Source: Meloidogyne chitwoodi
Taxonomy: Eukaryota; Nematoda; Chromadorea; Rhabditida; Meloidogynidae
Reading direction: 5' to 3'
Length of the DNA: 64,000 bases
Assembly (NCBI GenBank): GCA_015183035.1
Contig: JACZZP010000005.1
Coordinates: 2,356,001-2,420,000 of the forward strand
Of the stretch, positions 11,472-22,700 are shown one piece after another. The position numbers and the translations under genes are program-made. Position 1 is the first letter of the stretch. Every line of letters starts with the position of its first letter. The notes under the pieces are model-generated. The model was given only the letters and a program-made list of their open reading frames with translations. It was not told where the DNA came from and made no database searches.

Positions 11472-11917
11472 TTGAAATTGTTTTGTTGGTAAAAAATTGA
11501 TTAAAATATAACCAAAAACATTGTTTTATTTCGAAATAAACTTTTTTTTAAATTAAATTTTATTATTTAATTTTACATAGACAAATAACAATTTATATTT
11601 TTAATAGAAATTGTAAAAATATTTTTAAAAAAATTCACCTGTCTTTTTTAAATTAATTAAATTTTAATAATGTTTACTTTTGAATATTTAATTAATTTTT
11701 AAATATTTTTAAAATAAAAAATATTTAAATTTTGTTACAATTAAAAAACCAATTTGTCAATTTTATTTACTAGAATTTTTTAAAATTAATAAAAATATTT
11801 TTATTAAAAAATCTCCTATGAGAATTAATTATTTTTAAAATAACGCAATTTTGCTTAATATAAAATAATTTATTATAAATTTTATTTAAATAAAATTTAA
11901 TAAAAATAAATTAAAGG
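11472..11917. other. Non-coding AT-rich interval
   Basis: I see only A/T-rich sequence with no supported gene. Confidence 0.4.
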
Positions 11918-12604
11918 CATTGGTTTGAGTCTCATACTAAAATTCATACTCGTATTTTGTACGAATCAAGTTTGGGTCGAATTTGGAAAAAAGTCGAAAT
12001 CGAAATTTCCTTCGAAATCGAAATTTTTTAATTTCGCGAAATCGAAATAATTCTAAAGAAAAAACGGTACTTTTCCGTTATCCCTACGCACTTTTGCGGA
12101 CTTTTTTTTTGCGGACAATTATAATTCTCTTTCCATCATCCCCTTTTCCCTCAATATGTTGACAGCCAATCAATCAATTATATTAGATGTATAATATATG
12201 TATATGAATAAATTAGTCTATTATTTTTTATTTTTTTGTCTATTTTTATTTATAATGAAAATTTGGGATTTGCCAAAAACTGAAAAAGATGCCATCGAAT
12301 TCTTACAAGATCGTGGTCTTCTACACAAAACTAGAGTTTGTCGCGATGGACATGAAATGAAACTTTATCACAATTTTTGAATAAATTATGATTGCTTGGG
12401 GAAAATATTAGCCATTGGATTGATTTTTTCTTTTATATATTTTTCCTTTAAAAAATAAATTTTGTCCGCAAAAAAAAAGTCCGCAAAAGTGCGTAGGGAT
12501 AACGGAAAAGTACCGAAAAAACTTCGAAATTTCGGTTTTCGAAGTCGAAATTTCGACCCATCCCTGATACGTAGTACGAGCAAAATGGAAATTTCCAAGC
12601 ACTG
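11918..12604. mobile_element. hAT-like element interrupted by a Merlin-like insertion
   Basis: The outer element begins CATTGGTTTGAGTCTCATAC and ends AATTTCCAAGCACTG, flanked by a perfect 8-bp duplication ATTAAAGG. The arms hold inverted CGAAATTTC-type words. Bases 12066-12514 are a separate element with its own 8-bp duplication, so the Merlin-like insertion came later. Confidence 0.7.
12066..12514 (+). mobile_element. Merlin-like DNA element with transposase N-terminal remnant
   Basis: The inverted ends GGTACTTTTCCGTTATCC continue through CTACGCACTTTTGCGGAC, and both flanks are GAAAAAAC, a perfect 8-bp duplication. An internal frame (12198-12380) encodes IWDLPKTEKDAIEFLQDRG then HKTRVCRDGHEMKLYH and stops. 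That pattern recalls the start of Merlin/IS1016-type transposases, where a zinc ribbon precedes the DDE domain. The related element at 61033-61411 retains the second zinc-ribbon half (CNKCRQQF, GHW). No catalytic domain remains, so it is non-autonomous. Confidence 0.65.
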
Positions 12605-13476
12605 ATTAAAGGTCGAAATGAAGGAAAAGTATAAAAATATGAATTTTATTTCCATCACTATTTTAAATAAAAAATATATGTAAATTTAATAAAAATATTT
12701 TCCAAAATTTTTGGAAATAAAATTTTTGCAATTTTTTATTAAAAAATTTTTTTTTAATTTTTAGCCAAAAAAATACAGAAATTTAATTTAAAAAAATTAA
12801 AAAAAAATTTTTTTAGCTAACTAAATATTATTTTAAATTATTTAATTTAAATAAAGGGTTTAGACGTAATAAAACTAATTTTTTTAATTAAATTAAAAAC
12901 TCTGGAATTTACATTTAAATTAATCTATGGGCTTTATCTTATTAATTAAATTATTTTTTAATTAAAATATATTTTTAAAAATATTTATAAATAATTTAAA
13001 CATTTTTTAGTGTCTCGTTGTTGGGTGTTGATTTTCAAAGTTTATTAAAAAAAATAATTTTTTTAAATTAAAATTATTTTTTATTTTAATATTGAATTTT
13101 GCTAAATTTTAAAGCAATTTTACCTATAAAAAATAAAAAAATATAAATTAAATAAAAAAGCCTTTTTTCTTTTCATAGAGAATTTCCGTTTTTATGGCGA
13201 ACTTTGCTTTTACCACGTGAATTAAAAAAGATATAATATTTATTAGAAATTTACAGCAATAAAATAAAATAAATTTGTGTTGTCACACCTGAATTTTTTT
13301 AAATTAAAAAAAAAAAAATTTTTTTTTTTTAATTTTTATTTTTTTAATTTCATCATAATTCACTAAAATCCACGTGAATTAATTCTGTTTAAAAATTAAT
13401 ATTCTGAAGCATATAAAATCAGAACAAAAATTATTTTCTTTACCATTTACAACCTTTTTACTTAATTTTTAAAATA
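12605..13476. other. Non-coding AT-rich interval
   Basis: There are long A and T runs and no supported gene. The last 60 bases before 13477 are the presumed promoter and 5' untranslated region of the following gene. Confidence 0.4.
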
Positions 13477-14740
13477 ATGTATTTTTTTAATAATTTTAAA
13501 TTTATTTTATTATTTATTGTTTTTGTTAGTTATTTTATACAAATCAATGGATTTTTTTGGGTAAGTTTTTTTTTTAATTTTTTTAAAATTAAAAAATTTT
13601 TTAATTTTAACAATTTTTTAAATATTAAAAAATTATTTTTTTTTTAATTTAAAATAAAAAAAATTAATAATTAAAAAAAATTAAAAATTATTAATTTTTT
13701 ATTGTTGAAGAAATGATTTTTCTAAATTAATAAATAATTATTTTTAATTAAATTTTATTTAATTTATCAAACAAAATAATTTTTTTTTTAAATATAAATT
13801 AATAATTTATTAATTTATTTTTAAAGAATTGGGGTAACTCTAAACAACATCTAAAAAACGAAAAATTTTTTCATCGTTCAAAACATCATCATAAATATCA
13901 TCATTCTTCTTTCGACGATTCTTCTTCTTCTTCTTCTTCCTCAAGTTCCTCATCCTCTTCCGAATCATCTTCTTCTTCCTCTGAATTTAATTCAAATTCT
14001 AATGAAGAAAAGGAAATAAAAACAACTAAAATTCCAAAAACATCAAATACTCAAGTTCCAATTTCTTCAAATCCATCATTTTTAAAAAATACTAGTCAGA
14101 CTCTAATTGACACTACTATAATGCCTAATGTATTAACTACTTTATTACCAAAGAAAAATGAAAATTTGGTTACTAAAGAACCCAAAAATGTTGAAAAAGC
14201 ATCGACAGGTAAATTTAAAAAAAATTAAAAAATTTAAAAAAATAAACAGAACGCCAAACTGAAAAAACAAAAATAAATGGAGAAGAAAATAAAAAACAAC
14301 CAGAACTTGAAAAAATAAATACAACACCTAAATATATTGAAAAACCTTTAAATAAATTAAAAAAAGAAAATAAAGAAGAATTTAAATTTCCAAAAGAAGA
14401 CGAAGAAAATTCAAAAAATCAAGCAGAAAATGACAAAGAAAATGTTTCAACTTTATCAACTTATTTAAGCAGCACTGAACCTTCTTTAACTGGAAATATT
14501 GATTTAGATTTGAATATTATAATTAAACGAAGAAATAATAAAATTGATAATGATTTGGTAAATTTTTGATTATTTTGCGTTTTTTCATAAAATTTTATTT
14601 TAAAACATTTATTTAAATTTTAGGATACTACCGAATTATTTTCACAATTTTTTAATGAAATATTCAATGCTTTTATGAATAAATTTGGATATTCATTTGA
14701 ACCATCAGCTAATAATCCAACAATTAAAAAATTAAATTAA
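13477..14740 (+). CDS. Secreted Ser/His-rich low-complexity protein, 4 exons
   Basis: Exons 13477-13560, 13827-14208, 14250-14557 and 14624-14740 join in phase to about 296 residues. Exon 1 is a signal peptide (FKFILLFIVFVSYF) ending in NGFFW. Exon 2 opens NWGN, then HHHKYHH, a run of about 14 Ser and a second Ser run, followed by a Thr/Lys/Glu-rich segment. The last exon is a small ordered-looking end (ELFSQFFNEIFNAFMNKFGY). The gene at 37600 has the same plan: a one-exon signal peptide ending in GFN-LF, a phase-0 first intron, exon 2 starting NW, then Ser-rich and His-rich tracts. They are probably distant paralogues. The function is unknown; extracellular metal binding or a glycosylated coat is possible. 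Confidence 0.75.
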
Positions 14741-14794
14741 ATATACCCCTCCCTCTACATTACTTTAACAAAACATGCACGAACAAATTGTTAT

Positions 14795-15195
14795 CTAACC
14801 ATAACTGACCACTGTCTCTCCGACGGTTAACTTAATCTCTCGTTTGTAAGAGACGTAGAAAAGTAGGGTAAGTAGAGAAAATATTTACAATTACTTTTGT
14901 ATAATTCCTTTTAATTTTATACAATTATCTTTACTTACCACTACTTTTCTCTATCTTTTACGGGTACACCCCAGTTTACCGCAAGGCCGGTTTACCGCAG
15001 GGCTATAACTTTGTTTATAATTGTCATATAATAGAGATCTTAGTGTCATTCGACTCAGCTCATCGAGCTGAGTCGAACCATGCTTGGGTCGAAAATTTTT
15101 GGTAAATATAAAATAAGTTATAGCCCTGCGGTAAACCGGCCTTACGGTAAACTGGCCTGCTCCCATCTCTTACAAATGAGAGATTAAGTGACAAA
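14795..15195. mobile_element. CTCTCCGACGGTTAAC foldback MITE (copy 1), interrupted
   Basis: The left arm CTGTCTCTCCGACGGTTAAC then TTAATCTCTCGTTTGTAAG pairs with the right arm ATCTCTTACAAATGAGAGAT. A 203-bp element is inserted at 14962-15164. Better preserved copies lie at 16660-16906 and 33056-33285. In copy 3 the ends read AACTGTCAACTGACC and TTGACAGTT. Confidence 0.7.
14962..15164. mobile_element. 203-bp MITE (copy 1), nested in another MITE
   Basis: It starts GGGTACACCCCAGTTTACCG and ends GGTAAACTGGCCTGCTCCC, with inverted arms carrying AAGGCCGGTTTACCGCAGGG and a central palindrome GACTCAGCTCATCGAGCTGA. The flanks ATCTTTTAC and ATCTCTTAC give a 9-bp duplication with one difference. All three window copies (also 33324-33526 and 53708-53910) are exactly 203 bp and nearly identical, so the family moved recently. 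Confidence 0.85.
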
Positions 15196-15199
15196 TTAT

Positions 15200-15710
15200 A
15201 TATATTTTTTGTTAAAGTAAAAAAGTCCAAAATTAATATAAAATTTAAATAATTAAATGAATAAAGAATTTTTTTGTAAATTTTAATTTAAAAAAAAAAG
15301 TTTTGAGACTCAAATGGGTGTATAACATAAAAAAGTATTTTTCTTTATAAATTTTCGATTTTTAATTTTAAAAATTAAAAATCCATTTTTAATTTGAACA
15401 CGTTTATAGCAACAACTGACTAATTTTATTTTATGACCTTTTTAAAGCTTTAAAAAATAAAAAAGGGCAAATGTCGTCAATAGAATGACCTAATACAAAG
15501 TATCGTTTGTTTATTGTTTGTTTGTGTTTAATTTTTTATTATTTTTTTATTTTTTCTTTGATTGACGTTAAAAGTTTTTTAAACTTTTTTCCCCAAAATT
15601 TAAAGATTTATTTAATTTTTTAGTATTTTAATAATTAAAATTGAATTGGTAATACTTAAATTATTCGTCTTTTTCTTTCATTTTTTCATTTTCCTCTTAA
15701 CTATTTTTCC
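15200..15710. other. Non-coding AT-rich interval
   Basis: I see no supported gene or element; a TTTGTTTATTGTTTGTTTG patch lies near 15510. Confidence 0.4.
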
Positions 15711-15899
15711 GGTATTTACGTATTATCCCTAAGCACTTTTGCGGACTTTTTTTGCGGACAAATTTATTTTTTCATTATAAATAAAAAATAGACTAAAAAA
15801 TTAAATAAGATTTTATTATTCAAATTGTTTAGTTATATATAAATTTGTCCGCAAAAAAAGTCCGCAAAAGTGCTTAGGGATAATACGTAAGTAAGTACC
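15711..15899. mobile_element. Short Merlin-like MITE
   Basis: The ends GGTATTTACGTATTATCC and its near-inverse contain CTAAGCACTTTTGCGGAC, closely related to the ends of the element at 12066-12514. The flanks ATTTTTCC and ATTTTTCT agree at 7 of 8 positions. The interior is AT-rich without a transposase remnant. Confidence 0.65.
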
Positions 15900-16176
15900 A
15901 TTTTTCTTTGGACAAAAGCACTCTGAAACTTATCACACTTATTTCACTGAATTTCTTTGGTGTAACGGTTTTGGTTATATTTCAAATGTATTTTATAATT
16001 TTTGGCATCATGTTTTTAACTGTTTTATTCTTGCGAACGTTCTAAATAAAATTTGATATTTTTTGGATTTTTCTAAAAATTATTAAAAAACGCTTGCTGA
16101 ATGCCCAAGGAAAAAGAGAAAACTGGAATAAAAGAATCTTTGAATTTTTTAAATTAATTTTATTAAATTTTAGAAA
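15900..16176. other. Intergenic region before a small secreted gene
   Basis: I see no other feature here. Confidence 0.35.
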
Positions 16177-17828
16177 ATGAAAATAAAAATTAACAGTTTA
16201 TTAATTTTTATAAAATTAATTTTTATTTTTATAATTTCAAAATGCAGTAATTTAATAAACTGGAATTTACAGAAAATATTATTATTAACAGAAGCAGGTT
16301 AAAAATTAAAAATTATTTTTTTTTAATTTTTATTTTTTAAATTAATTTTGTAGAATTCTAAATTTAAAAAAAATAAATTTTAAAAATTAAAAAAAAATTT
16401 AATTTAATTTTTTTAAATTAAAGCTAATATTCCTCTCTCAAACAGACAACTTTCTTCTACAAATTTAACAGAAAATGACCAAAATAAAATTAAAATAAAT
16501 CAACCAATAGTTGAAAGAATTGAAATTAGATTAATTGATAATATTGTAAATGGTTCTAATGAAGAAAAACAATTAATGATTGTATTTTTTTTTAAATTAA
16601 ATTTAAATTAATTTGAGGCATTTTTGCTTTATAATTAAAGACCGGATTTTTAGATGAGAAAAAAGTGTCAACTGACCATAGCCGACCACTGTCTCTCCGA
16701 CGGTTAACTTAATCTCTCATTTGTAAGAGTGGAAGAAAAGTAGTGGTCAGCAGAGATAATATTTAAAATTCCTTTTGTAAAATTCCTTTTCATTTTATAC
16801 AATTTTCTCTACTTACCACTACTTTTCTACGTCTCTTACAAACGAGTGATAAAGTTAACCGTGGAGAGACAGTTTCAGCTATGGTGTTGACACTTTTTTC
16901 TCACCTAAAAACCCAGTATTTATTCATAATTAGGCAGAGATCGGGAAAATACTAAAATCAAATTTAAATCAAATAATTTGAAAATTATTTGTTTTCTCAA
17001 AAATAAAATTCAAATTCAATCAAATTCAAATAATTTGAAAAAAATTTGAATTTGGTCGATTTCTAATAATTATTTCTTTTAGACTAAAAGTCCGCAAGTT
17101 TTTGTCCGCAAGTAATAATATTATTTATTTTTTGTAAAAAATTAACAATTTTGCAAAAATATTATAAAATTCAATTTATCTTCTTCTTTTACATTTTCAT
17201 TCCAAAGAAATACAAAAAATTGCCTGCAGGTTGCGGATAAAAATTGCGGACTTTTGTCCCCAAAAACAAAAAATTACCATTTTTTTAATTAAAATTTTTT
17301 TTTAATAAATCTAGTTTAGGCTAACCTTAAAATTTTAATAAAAAATAATTTTAAAAATTAACCACTTTTGGATAAAACAATAAAAAAATTTAATTTTTAT
17401 TTTGCTTAATATTAAATATTTCAATAAATCAATTTATTAAAATTTATGAGAAAAACAGGTAAATGAATTAACAAACCTTTGTTAGGTGATTAATATTTTT
17501 GTAAGCCAGGCATGTCCTCGGCTAAAAATTAATAAAAAAATATTTTACCAATTTTAAAAAATAAAAAATATTTCTATTTTATAAATTGATTTTTTAAATT
17601 TTCTAGGTTGATGTAGTAAAGAAACAAGGATCAGGTTAATATTTAAAAAAGCTTAAAATAATTTAATTTTTTAAAGTTGCTGCTACTATACAACAACAAA
17701 ATGAATTTATGGAAAAAATAAATAAAAAACCATGGTTATTTTTAAAAATAAAAAAATTTTTTTGGGAAATAATTTTAAAATTATTTTTGGACCCATTTAA
17801 GAATAAAAAATATTCGTTTGCGCTATAG
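16177..17828 (+). CDS. Small secreted protein of unknown function, 4 exons
   Basis: Exons 16177-16297, 16424-16581, 17607-17634 (28 nt) and 17677-17828 join in phase to about 152 residues. The N terminus LLIFIKLIFIFIISKCSN is a hydrophobic signal peptide. It is followed by Asn/Ile/Glu-rich sequence (IVERIEIRLIDNIVNGSNEE) and an amphipathic end with aromatic residues (PWLFLKIKKFFWEIILKLF). I do not recognise the family. The third-exon splice is short but phase-consistent. The large second intron (16582-17606) contains two foldback elements and a sense-oriented box cassette at 17494-17524. The next gene begins only 33 bases after the stop. Confidence 0.6.
16660..16906. mobile_element. CTCTCCGACGGTTAAC foldback MITE (copy 2)
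   Basis: The ends AAAAAAGTGTCAACTGACC and TGTTGACACTTTTTT are inverted. The arms hold GTCTCTCCGACGGTTAACTT on the left and its degraded inverse on the right. It lies in the second intron of the small secreted gene. Confidence 0.75.
17085..17275. mobile_element. TCCGCAAG foldback MITE
   Basis: The ends AAAAGTCCGCAAGTTTTTGT and TGCGGATAAAAATTGCGGAC are inverted with small differences. The TGCGGAC end words suggest kinship with the Merlin-like elements. It is in an intron. Confidence 0.5.
17494..17524 (+). repeat. Box cassette, AGCC subfamily, sense in intron
   Basis: TATTTTTGTAAG is followed by a hairpin with arms AGCCAGG and a partial CTCGGCT. TTGCTTAATATTAAAT lies about 85 bases upstream (near 17402), the same relative position as in the arrays. 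Confidence 0.65.
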
Positions 17829-17861
17829 ATACATTTTTAAATTTTATAAAATTTAAATTAA

Positions 17862-18958
17862 ATGAAAAAAAGGTTTCTTGTACGTATCAGACAGCCTTAT
17901 TATCATTCAACAATTTATGAGTTATTTGATAAACAAAATAATTTAACCAATAAAAATGAAATTTTAAATAATTTGATTAATGGGACACTAGAAAATGAAG
18001 AAAATGAAACAATTGGAATAAATAAATTAATTAAAAATGAAAGTTTTGATGAAAATTTAAGCGAAGAGAATAATAATAATGACAATAATAATTTAGAAGA
18101 AGAAAAAAAAGAAAATAATAAAACAATTAAATTTGATGAAAAAGAGGAATGTTTAATTAATAAAGCTAATTTAGATGAAAAGGTAAAAAATAAAAATAAA
18201 ATATATTTTTCTCTTTTTCTCCGTTAGAGTCAAAGAAGGAAAGAAAAAGGAGCAGTGCTTCTATGTTTTCCGGTTCTACATAAGTCTCTTCAGAGAGACT
18301 GTGATAAAGGCCACTCTCTCATCTACACTGAGACCAGTGGATAGTTTAGGTCAGAGAAATGTCACATGACCTGCGTCTTTTTCACACGAGAGAGTAGTCT
18401 TTATCACAGGCGCTCTGCAGAGATATGCAGAAATGGAAAACAGAAAAGCGCCTCAGTCAGTGAAATTATATAAAATCATAATAAAAAAACAAAAATACAT
18501 AAAAAAATAAAATATGTTTTTCTAATGTATTTGTGTATTTTTATGTATTTTTGTTGTATTTTTTTCATATTTTTTGGAAAAACACTAACGCACTTTCCGT
18601 GACACGGGAGAAAAATATTTATTAAATAAATAAATTAATTTTTTCAAAAAATTAATTTTTAGACACTAAAAAAGCTTTTAAATGAGAGAAAACGAATTGT
18701 TCGAACAATAAAAAAAGTTAATCAAAATCAGTTTCAATTGTGTAGAATAAATAAAAGAACAAATTATGAATTTGTTCTTTACAGGTAAAAAATAAATTTT
18801 CAAAAATAAAATTTCTAATTATTCCAAAAATTTTTTTTAGAAAATGTCCAATGTGGAGAAGAGAAAAATTTTTTCTTTATTATGCTTTAATGAGGATAAC
18901 TTATTGTGGAAATCACGACCGTTGGCCAGGAGGGATTTATTACAAAGAAATTGATTGA
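17862..18958 (+). CDS. Lys/Asn/Glu-rich protein with Cys-containing C terminus, 3 exons
   Basis: Exons 17862-18182, 18663-18784 and 18841-18958 join in phase to about 186 residues. Residues 1-107 are charged and Asn-rich (SEENNNNDNNNLEEEKKE) and probably disordered. The C-terminal 80 look folded: LCRINKRTNYEFVLYRKC, PMWRREKFFLYYALM and RITYCGNHDRWPGGIYY, with three Cys and several aromatic residues. No signal peptide is evident at this start. It lies 33 bases downstream of another gene on the same strand, compatible with an operon or with the two models being one gene with a misread junction. Intron 1 (18183-18662) holds a long palindrome. Confidence 0.55.
18275..18430. mobile_element. Long palindrome with GTGATAAAGGCCACTCTCTC (copy 1)
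   Basis: Left arm AGTCTCTTCAGAGAGACTGT then GATAAAGGCCACTCTCTCAT pairs with right arm GAGAGAGTAGTCTTTATCAC, with a central TCAGAGAAATGTCACATGAC. The same family forms the interior of the element at 56119-56379. It is intronic. Confidence 0.7.
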
Positions 18959-19724
18959 AACTTTTAAAAAATAATTTACTAAAAAAAATATATAATTTTA
19001 ATGATCTTAGGGATAGATTAAACACTTGAAAATTTAAAGCTAAACATTTTTAAGAAAAAAATCTAAATTTTATTTTTTAGTCAAAGAAATGCTTGACTTA
19101 CAAAAATACAATCAAAACCACTATGATAAACAACTTTGTTCTACTTTTAGAAATTAATGTTTCAAAATTTTTTTAAAATTCAATATTAAGCAAAAAAGTT
19201 TAATTTTTAATTTTGCTAATTTTACTTAAATTTATTTTTTATTATTTTGGACATTTTGTTTTTTAAGTTTAACACCAATTTTAGCTTATGTGAATTAATT
19301 ATTTTATTTTTATTTATTTAGTCTAAGCAATGCTTGACTTACAAAAATATTCTTCTACTGGATAGATGAGCCATAACGTCCTCACCCGTAGAAATTAATA
19401 TTATAAATTTTTTCAATTATTTAATATTAAACAAAAAACTAAATTTCTATTTAAGCTAAACCTATTATTATCAGAATTTGTCTCAATTTGTCTTCTATTT
19501 TATTTAATTTGTCTTTTTTAAAAATAACACATTTTTAACTTTTTTTGGAAATTAAATGAGCCCCCACATATAATTAAAAAAATAATTTATTTATGGTACT
19601 CAAGTATCTTTCAGGGACAGAAAATTTTTTTCTATCCCTTTAATTTTGGTACGCAGTATTTTAGTGTAATTTTAAATTAAAAACAAATTTATTAAAATTA
19701 AAGCTAAAAAATAAATAAATAAAA
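18959..19724. other. Intergenic region with two box cassettes
   Basis: It contains the cassettes at 19079-19108 and 19320-19349, each with a 40-nt variable slot and a downstream AATATTAARC block. I see no gene. Confidence 0.5.
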
Positions 19725-22700
19725 TTATTTTCGTTTAAAGTACCACAATGAAAATTCCAATGCTGCAAAAATTAAAGCTATAAAAAAGAAGTAAATGCTG
19801 AGTCCAATGAACTGAAAAAAATAAAAATAATTAATTTAAAAAAATATTCTAACAATTTGTTCAATTCCAAATTTTAAAGGACCATTTCCATCAACAAAAA
19901 TAAATGTAATTAAAGTAATTGAAAAAATAGTAACAAAGTTGTTAATGCCAAAAACTAGTCCATAAGCATTAGAAGACATATTTGTTGCTATTTGATTACT
20001 AAAAAATTTTAAATAAAATTTTTTTATTTAAATTTTGAACAAAAAGAAAATTAAATTTTTGTTTACATATTCTGTTTTTTATAATTAGCAAAGTTTAGTT
20101 CTTTCAACGTTTATTTTCAAGTTGCAAAACTTTACCTGATAAAAACTTGCAAAAATGTGTGACAATGAGAGAGAAAAAACAGGGCTTTTATAGTAATGTT
20201 TTGCAACTTGAAAATAAACTTGAAAATATTAATAAGTTTCTATTTAATTATTTTTTACTTAATATATATAATCTTATTTAGTTAACGTTTTATATATATC
20301 CTTTTTATGGATTTGTATAAACCTTCAATGTATAGATGATATTTTTGCGAGCCAAATTATTTATTTGGCTAAAAAAAACATTTATACCCTAAAAATAAAA
20401 TTTTAATTCACCTTGCTATTGCTTCCAAAACACTAAATAAAATATATAAAAACATATAAAAAGCATAATCAGTAAAAATGTTTTCAAAATAAATCATTCC
20501 AAAAAGTAGGGATGAAAAAACAAGAGATGAACCAATAAACAAGAATATCCTATACCTTTCCCATTTAATTTGAACATATTGAAGAAATATTAAGCAAATT
20601 GCAGCTTAAGAAAAATTAAAAATAATTAAAATTGTTAATAGTTGTCTATATAAATTTGCGAAATTACTAGTATACCACCCCATATTATTTCAGAATTTCT
20701 TAAAAATTCTATTCTTCCCCATCTATTTGGGTTAAATATAAACTGAATATTAATGAAATAAATTAAATAATACAATAAATATTCTAGAAATAAAATAAAT
20801 ATTCTAGACAGCTAAATTGAAGAAACAACTTAAAAATAAAAAATAATCAAAGTTTAAACAAACAAAGAATTGTATTTGAGCTTTCAACAAATCCATTCCA
20901 AATTAATGATTTTTCTACTTGACGATGTGCCCATAATGATTGTTCATAATTCATTACCTAAATTTATTTATTTTAAAATATTAATTTTTCTTAATTTACC
21001 AAATAAATTCCACAAGCAGTGAGAATTGCAAAAACAGACCAACACAATACATTTACATTTTGATAATGACTAATAAAATTGTTCTGAAAACGAAGTTTTA
21101 TTTTACAGAAATTTAAAGATAAAACTGAACTTAATATTAGGGAAGCAAAAAGTCGATTAACTGGAACCGATAACTGGGGGGACAAACCGACTTTGTGCTA
21201 CCCTAGTGAATATTATAACTTTTAGCCTAAGCTTTGTTAGGCTTACAAAAATACATTCTTAAATCAACGATTCAGGCGACATATCAAAATATTATAATCA
21301 AATATTAAAATATTTTTGAAAAATTTAATATTATGTAAATAATTAAAATTTAATTAACTCACATTCTACATTTATTCTAATTAATGTCACTCTGAATATT
21401 ATTGCGTTCTTATTTTTCTTTTTTAGTTTTAAGGTACACAATTTTAGCCTAAGCATTGCTAGGCTTACAAAAATACATGATCCTCGTTCCAACAGTCTCA
21501 AAAGCAAAATATTCAACAAATTGTATAAAATATTTTTTGTAAAATTTAATATTATGTAATTGAAATAAAATTAAATTTTAACGCGCATTTATTCAAATAT
21601 AATTCCCCCTCAAATATTATTTTATTCTTATTTATCGGTTTTTATTTTTTAAAAAAGAACTTTTAGCCTAAGCAATGCTAGGCTTACAAAAATAATAAAT
21701 CAACAAATTTTTTGTAACATCAAAATATAATCAAAAAATTAAATAAAATAATTTTTGAAAATTTCAATATTATTTAAATAAAATTAAATTTAAGTAAATT
21801 TTGCGTTTATTATCTAGAGAAAATCTAGTTGAGTAAAATTTACTTATATTTAAATTTAGAGAACTTTGAGGTTCCTTCACAGTTGAACTCTGGTTTTTCA
21901 CCTTTGCTTAAGACTAAAAAATTCAATTTTTAGTTAATTTGAAGTTCTTATGCATTTTACCACAACACGATTTTCACTTAACCAAAATTTTTTTATAATT
22001 TAGCCTAGGCTATGCTAGGCTTACAAAAATAAATCGTCAAAATGCAGCCCAATTGTGATCAAAATATAATCAAAAAATATATAAATTATTTATTGAAAAA
22101 TTTAATATTGTGTAAATCAAATTTACCAAAGTAAATTTTGAATTATTACCTGTGAGGATATAAAAATGGTTAAAATTATCTAAATCTAGAAACTTTAAAC
22201 TGAATATCTTTCCAGACTCTAGTCTCACCCATTGCCAAATACTAAAAAAACAATTTTTTCTCTCATTTGTTTCTATTTTTTTTGTTTTTTTTTTCATTAG
22301 CACACATAACAATTTTTTGCAGTTCAGACATTTCGTCGACAGAAATTGCACGACATTTCGTCCCAACGGCAAAAAATGGCTACCCGACATTTGCGGACCC
22401 GACATTTGCGGATTCGACACATGCAGACCAATGACTGTAAAAAATATTCTACAAAAATAAAAAAAATTAACAAAAAAATCTGAAAAATCTTTATGAATCT
22501 CTGAAGGAAATAATTTGATCTTTTTGAAGGCCCATGATCATTATTTATGGGTATTGGTAATTTTTTGTTATCAATGTCCCGTCCGCAAATGTCTCAGCCG
22601 CAAATGTCAGCGCACGAAAAAAATAGTGGGCTAGGGTAAACTAAATGTAATTTTTTTGCCGTAGAGGCGAAATGTCGTGCAATTTTGTTTGACGAAATGT

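Noticed and set aside
14951..15166. A 71-residue minus-strand frame
   Set aside because: It lies almost wholly within a 203-bp MITE that is inverted and repeated three times; related frames appear in the other copies only as shadows.
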